Shown here: piece by piece, positions 7,542 to 10,649 of the stretch | Layout: each line of letters begins with the position of its first letter | How positions within the stretch are numbered: position 1 is the stretch's first letter | Source of the DNA: Bryobacterales bacterium | GTDB taxonomy: Bacteria > Acidobacteriota > Terriglobia > Bryobacterales > Bryobacteraceae | Direction: 5' to 3' | Assembly: GCA_025456495.1 (NCBI GenBank) | Contig: JALOKO010000181.1 | Location: 1-10,649 of the forward strand | Length of the DNA: 10,649 bases | Position numbers and translations under genes: made by a program | The notes under the pieces: generated by a model | The model's database searches: none | What the model was told of the DNA's origin: nothing | The model's input: the letters and a program-made list of their open reading frames with translations, nothing else

Positions 7542-8695
7542 GCCGCGTGCCTTTCGGCCTTCGCAACAGAAGTGTCCGCGTGCTGCTTCCGCAGGTAGGC
7601 AAGTACGGCGCTACCCAACTGTTCGCCATCGCCCGTGGATGCAGCCACCGGCACGTCGCAGATTGCCTCGAACTCTCTCACGCAGAGGGGCGAAGAGGTG
7701 ATCAGGCCAGTGACGGCAATCACGTGGTGTCCCCACTGCCGCAGACGATCCACCGCATAGCGGGCGGCAAGCGCGTTGTCGGCTGCCAGCACCACACCGG
7801 AAAGGGAAGCACGAAGCGTGGGATCCTCCAGCAGCATGGTGGTTTCGCGCTGCAGGATGCCGTCGGCGATCTCCATGATGGTGATCTCAGGGGCGCTGGG
7901 CTCCAACCCGGCCATGATGGAATCGAACAAGGTCATGAGCTCGGGCTTGTCGCTGAGATAGGTGGAGGGGAATCCGAAATCGCTAAAGTCCAGCACCTGC
8001 ACAGCCGACGCGGAACGCATCTCGTCCTGGTCGCGGTTGGAGACGCTGCCGGTGAGCTTGCAGGCAGCCACCCTTTGCTTGAGTTGACCCAGAGCACGGA
8101 TGAGCTTGACGCAGGAGGTGGTCTTGCCGGCGTTCATTCCCGTGCCGATAACCGCCACCAGGTTGCGTGGTTGCATCTGGGGACGAGCTGCGCGAAAGGC
8201 CTCGTCCTTGAGATTCGCAACGGCGCCATCGTTGTTGGCCAGGTAACCCAGGAACCGCACGCGGGTGGGGCGGGCAACGGAGCGATGACGAGACAGCACG
8301 GTGCCGATCATGCCACCCGCAGTAAGGATACCCAGGTCCTGCGTGTCCATCACCTCACCCTCATAGGCGTCCGTGGCGTAGCGATTGCCGAAAACGCCCA
8401 CGATGAGGTCACCAGGGTAGATTCTCAGACGCTGGTTGTCGCGGGTGGTAATGCGCTCGTGGGAGCCGATTTCTTCAACGCGAACCAGAGCAAGGTGCCC
8501 GGCTTCGGGCGCACCCGCTTCGGCGCGGCTGAGCAATTGGACGTGGTTCAGACTGCTCACGCGGCAGGCCCAGGACCAACGGATGTTGCCGCCTTCAACT
8601 GCAGTCGTGCTGCGTGGGAGGTCCTGTACAGAGGGTTGGTGAAGGGCGAAGGCTTCGCCAAAGCTGCTGACGTGGAACGCATCGGTGGAAGTCAT
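7538..8695 (-). CDS. P-loop NTPase with novel N-terminal domain
   Basis: This 385-residue protein has two parts. Residues about 35-165 look beta-rich and contain RLRIYPGDLIVGVFGNRYAT and LTAGGMIGTVLSRH; I cannot name this domain. Residues about 178-370 form a P-loop NTPase domain with Walker A GTGMNAGKTT (184-193), a KLTG element (213-216) and an acidic strand ITIMEIADG (271-279) in the Walker B place. The fold resembles dethiobiotin-synthetase-like or DUF1611-like nucleotide-binding proteins. DUF1611 includes D-glutamate N-acetyltransferases (DgcN), but the motifs differ enough that I do not assign that activity. The ATG at 8695 has GGAGA 6 bases upstream; a TTG at 8725 has none. It is the first gene of the operon and its stop overlaps the exporter start as ATGA. 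Confidence 0.8.
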   Translation of the reverse strand: MTSTDAFHVSSFGEAFALHQPSVQDLPRSTTAVEGGNIRWSWACRVSSLNHVQLLSRAEAGAPEAGHLALVRVEEIGSHERITTRDNQRLRIYPGDLIVGVFGNRYATDAYEGEVMDTQDLGILTAGGMIGTVLSRHRSVARPTRVRFLGYLANNDGAVANLKDEAFRAARPQMQPRNLVAVIGTGMNAGKTTSCVKLIRALGQLKQRVAACKLTGSVSNRDQDEMRSASAVQVLDFSDFGFPSTYLSDKPELMTLFDSIMAGLEPSAPEITIMEIADGILQRETTMLLEDPTLRASLSGVVLAADNALAARYAVDRLRQWGHHVIAVTGLITSSPLCVREFEAICDVPVAASTGDGEQLGSAVLAYLRKQHADTSVAKAERHAA

Positions 8696-8862
8696 GTTGG
8701 TTCTCCAGAATGTAATAGGACTCAATGAGGCTGGTTACTGAAATCGCCTCACAGCAGCATAGGGGAGCTGGTTGTCAGCGAAAATAGAGGGTGCACGCAC
8801 TTTTTTGGAGAACCGCCCGGTTGCGTGCGTCTTTGGACACGAGGAGAGCACAAGCGAAGCTC
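8696..8862. promoter_or_regulatory. Divergent intergenic control region
   Basis: The 167 bases between the NTPase start and the first Opp-type ATPase start must hold the promoters of both operons, but no good -35/-10 pair is visible on either strand. The region does contain inverted repeats. GGTTCTCCA (8699-8707) matches TGGAGAACC (8806-8814) exactly. GCACGCA (8793-8799) matches TGCGTGC (8822-8828) around a T6 run (8801-8806). ACCG-CC-CGGT lies at 8812-8821. These could bind a shared regulator or fold in the RNA. Assignment as a control region rests mainly on gene orientation. Confidence 0.5.
8702..8706 (-). promoter_or_regulatory. Ribosome binding site deciding the NTPase start
   Basis: GGAGA on the minus strand lies 6 bases before the ATG at 8695. 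It is part of a 9-base inverted repeat (8699-8707 with 8806-8814) that spans the divergent promoter region. Confidence 0.6.
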
Positions 8863-9687
8863 ATGATTGCCATACAGCAGCTAGGGGCGAGGTACCAAGG
8901 CCCCAACGGCAGATCCCACGTGGCGTTGACGGCGGTGAGCTTCCGAATTGAGGCGGGTGAAATTGTTGGGTTGTTGGGCGAATCCGGCAGCGGCAAGAGT
9001 ACGCTGGGCATGGCGCTTTGCGGAGCGCTGAAGGCAACCGAGGTGACCGTGCAGGGGAACATCCACTGGGAAGGCGACACGCACGGGGCCAGCGCGGGAG
9101 GGGCGGTGTTGATTCCACAAACGCCATCGCAGACGTTCAGCCCCTTCCTGCGGTGTGGCGGGCAAATCGAGGATGTGCTGCGCGCAAGGGGCATCCACCA
9201 ACATGAGGCACGATTACAGGCACAAGCCCTGCTGCAGGAAGTGGGATTGCAGGAACGACGCGCGTGGGCGGCATACCCGCACGAATTGAGTGGGGGCGAG
9301 TTGCAGCGGGTGGCCGTGGCGCGGGCTCTGGCGTTGCAGCCGCGGCTCTTGGTGGCAGACGAAGCCTGCTCCGCACTCGACCTGCTGCATGGCATCCGCT
9401 TGCGTCAGACCCTTCAGGCTCTGCAGCGTGCGCGCGGGCTGTCTATCCTTTGGATCACGCATCACCCACGGGAGTTGATTGGGTTCGCGACACGCATGCT
9501 GGTGCTGGAAAACGGTCGGATCGTGGACGAGCGTGGCGTGGACGCGCATGCGGCCAGCAGCGCACCGCCCTGCACACAGCGCTTTCTGACAGCCATGCCG
9601 AGCGGTTGGTCAAGGCCACAGGCTGGCGCCGACGATCCATCGCCACTGGCGCTGAACTGCGACGCCCGGGAGATGCCGGGCACATGA
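8863..9687 (+). CDS. Opp/Dpp-type peptide ABC transporter ATPase (D-like)
   Basis: This 274-residue ATPase has every core motif: Walker A GESGSGKST (39-47), Q-loop Q86, signature LSGGE (142-146), Walker B LLVADE (162-167) and switch H200. The sequence IPQTPSQTFSPFL after the Q-loop and the pairing with a second ATPase point to the nickel/oligopeptide family. ADEACSALD has Ala where DEP is usual. The C-terminal Cys-rich oligopeptide extension of OppD/DppD is absent or reduced to about 35 unstructured residues. The ATG at 8863 gives the normal N-terminus, although the best purine-rich sequence (GAGGAG, 8841-8846) is 16 bases away. An in-frame TTG at 8821 with GGAG 10 bases upstream is an alternative start that adds 14 residues. 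The stop overlaps the next start as ATGA. The protein would energise peptide import with permeases encoded elsewhere or downstream. Confidence 0.85.
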   Translation: MIAIQQLGARYQGPNGRSHVALTAVSFRIEAGEIVGLLGESGSGKSTLGMALCGALKATEVTVQGNIHWEGDTHGASAGGAVLIPQTPSQTFSPFLRCGGQIEDVLRARGIHQHEARLQAQALLQEVGLQERRAWAAYPHELSGGELQRVAVARALALQPRLLVADEACSALDLLHGIRLRQTLQALQRARGLSILWITHHPRELIGFATRMLVLENGRIVDERGVDAHAASSAPPCTQRFLTAMPSGWSRPQAGADDPSPLALNCDAREMPGT

Positions 9688-10550
9688 ACGCACAGGAGCA
9701 TCGGAAGCAATCCACCGCTTCACCAGAACCGCTGCTGGAGGCAAGCGGCGTGTGCGTCCGTTACGGCAACCGCGACGCGTTGCGCGATGTGAGCCTCCGC
9801 GTGGAACGCGGCGAGTGGTTGAGCATCGTGGGCGAATCGGGCAGCGGCAAGAGTACGCTGCTGCGCTGCCTGGCGCACCTCCAGCAGCCCGATTCCGGGG
9901 AACTTTGGTTTGAGGGCTGCCTGGTGCAGCCTAGGCGCGGCGCTGCCTGGAGGGCCTTCCGCGAGGGCGTGCAACTGGTGATGCAGGATGCGGCAACCGC
10001 CCTCAATCCGCGATGGCAGGCCAAGGCCCTGGTGACTGAGCCACTGGAGTTGCTGCGACCGGAACTGAAGCCGCCGGATCGTGAGCGCATTGCCTTGGAG
10101 TGGATGGCCGCCGTGGGCTTGCCCGCGTCCATCGCGCATCGGAAGCCATCCGCATGCAGCGGCGGGGAACGGCAGCGCTTGCAGCTTGCGCGCGTGCTCA
10201 CCTTACAGCCGCGGCTACTGCTGTTGGATGAACCCTTCGCGGGACTGGACCTGCCCGTGCAGCGCGACCTGTTGCAGTTGCTGGTTGGCCTGCGCACGAA
10301 CCCCGGGCTTACCTGCGTTCTGGTGACGCATGACCTGGAGTTGGCGTGGAGCGTTTCCTCGCGAATTGGATTGCTGGAAGAAGGAACGCTGACTCACCTG
10401 TTCCGCCCGCGAGAACGACATCCCGCTCCCGACTTCCACCTGTTGGCGCAACGCCACACCCGCCTGGCGCAGTTGCTGAGGGAAGTAGCCGGTGGACCGG
10501 GATTCCTGCCGGACCCTATATCAACTGCGACCTCCGGAGCCCCTGAATGA
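9684..10550 (+). CDS. Opp/Dpp-type peptide ABC transporter ATPase (F-like)
   Basis: This 288-residue protein has Walker A GESGSGKST (50-58), Q-loop Q101 followed by DAATALNPRW (the F-type QDxxxxLNP signature), the variant signature CSGGE (158-162), Walker B LLLLDE (178-183) and switch H216. QDAATALNP is typical of DppF/OppF/NikE subunits, the partner of the D-type ATPase just upstream. The frame is open back to 9264, but the ATG at 9684 is chosen because it overlaps the upstream stop as ATGA and gives a standard ABC N-terminus; GGAG lies about 11 bases before it. The C-terminal ~45 residues are Pro/Arg-rich and lack a recognisable domain. The stop overlaps the following start as ATGA. The two subunits probably form the ATP-hydrolysing heterodimer of one importer. 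Confidence 0.87.
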   Translation: MNAQEHRKQSTASPEPLLEASGVCVRYGNRDALRDVSLRVERGEWLSIVGESGSGKSTLLRCLAHLQQPDSGELWFEGCLVQPRRGAAWRAFREGVQLVMQDAATALNPRWQAKALVTEPLELLRPELKPPDRERIALEWMAAVGLPASIAHRKPSACSGGERQRLQLARVLTLQPRLLLLDEPFAGLDLPVQRDLLQLLVGLRTNPGLTCVLVTHDLELAWSVSSRIGLLEEGTLTHLFRPRERHPAPDFHLLAQRHTRLAQLLREVAGGPGFLPDPISTATSGAPE

Positions 10551-10649
10551 AAGAGACGCGTGGCGTGCTGCATGCGAACATCCAATCTCGATGGGCGCGC
10601 CTGCTGGCCCGATGGGCGCGCCTGCTGGCCCGATGGGCGCGCCTGCTGG
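10547..10649 (+). CDS. Start of a third transporter-operon gene (truncated by window end)
   Basis: The ATG at 10547 overlaps the stop of the F-like ATPase as ATGA. The 34 visible residues begin MKETRGVLHANIQS and continue with a seven-residue repeat RWARLLA that runs off the window. Arg, Trp and Leu are arranged as in an amphipathic or membrane-entry helix, which would fit the N-terminus of a permease, but this is a guess from position. Too little is present to name the product. Confidence 0.55.
   Translation, partial: MKETRGVLHANIQSRWARLLARWARLLARWARLL
10589..10649 (+). repeat. 21-bp tandem repeat, at least 2.9 copies, in frame
   Basis: Three consecutive copies of a 21-base unit start at 10589, 10610 and 10631. 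The first two are complete and identical, and the third is cut after 19 bases by the window end. The unit begins CGATGGGCGCGC and ends CTGCTGGCC. Because 21 is divisible by three, it encodes an in-frame heptapeptide (RWARLLA) at the N-terminus of the truncated gene. The array may continue beyond the window. Confidence 0.95.

Noticed and set aside
7535..8728. A 397-codon plus-strand open frame opposite the NTPase gene
   Set aside because: It mirrors the minus-strand gene almost exactly, encodes a low-complexity Gly/Ala/His-rich product without motifs, and has no ribosome binding site. It is a high-GC antisense shadow.
8791..8862. GTG at 8791 as the start of the first Opp-type ATPase
   Set aside because: The only purine-rich stretch abuts the GTG with no spacer, and the extra 24 residues precede the normal ABC N-terminus. 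ATG 8863 fits better, with TTG 8821 as second choice.
9264..9683. Upstream extension of the second ATPase frame to 9264
   Set aside because: It overlaps 420 bases of the first ATPase gene, whose motifs are real. The ATG at 9684 is ATGA-coupled and gives a standard length.
1..10649. CRISPR arrays, tRNA genes, insertion sequences or phage genes
   Set aside because: No direct repeats with spacers, cloverleaf-like sequences, transposase motifs or terminal inverted repeats were seen. The only clear repeat is the coding 21-bp array at the end.

Overview
This is a GC-rich stretch of bacterial chromosome from a Gram-negative-like, polysaccharide-degrading organism. A GH106-type alpha-L-rhamnosidase next to Opp/Dpp-type transporter genes would fit Acidobacteriota or Verrucomicrobiota. 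That placement is an inference from gene content, because the window holds no rRNA or other phylogenetic marker. There are no tRNA genes, CRISPR arrays or insertion sequences.

Layout: (1) Bases 2-1489 (+) hold the 3' part of a GH106-like rhamnosidase gene. It converges on (2), a tightly packed minus-strand operon running from 8695 down to 1532. In transcription order the operon encodes a P-loop NTPase with an unrecognised N-terminal domain, an ABC exporter-type half transporter that carries a frameshift, a small membrane-anchored protein, an HTTM (vitamin-K-carboxylase-like) membrane protein, a DCC-family thiol-disulfide protein, an M14 zinc carboxypeptidase, and a one-TM coiled-coil protein of unknown function. 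Four of its six junctions are ATGA start/stop overlaps; another has an 8-base gap and another a 21-base gap. (3) A divergent control region lies at 8696-8862. (4) A plus-strand operon (8863 to the window end) encodes two Opp/Dpp-type ABC ATPases and the start of a third gene, again joined by ATGA overlaps. The third gene opens with a 21-bp tandem repeat that runs off the window.

Taken together, the two divergent operons look like one peptide-handling module. Peptide-importer ATPases sit opposite an operon with a carboxypeptidase, a thiol-redox protein and a membrane protein related to vitamin-K-dependent gamma-carboxylase. In the HTTM protein the Lys and His equivalent (by alignment from memory) to catalytic residues of human GGCX appear conserved. 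No single function for this gene set is known to me, so this is the most promising candidate for an undescribed system here. The main caveat is that the exporter gene is broken: its ATGA-coupled start lies in a different reading frame from its main body, and transmembrane helix 2 appears to be missing at the junction. It is therefore either a decaying gene or a sequence error.
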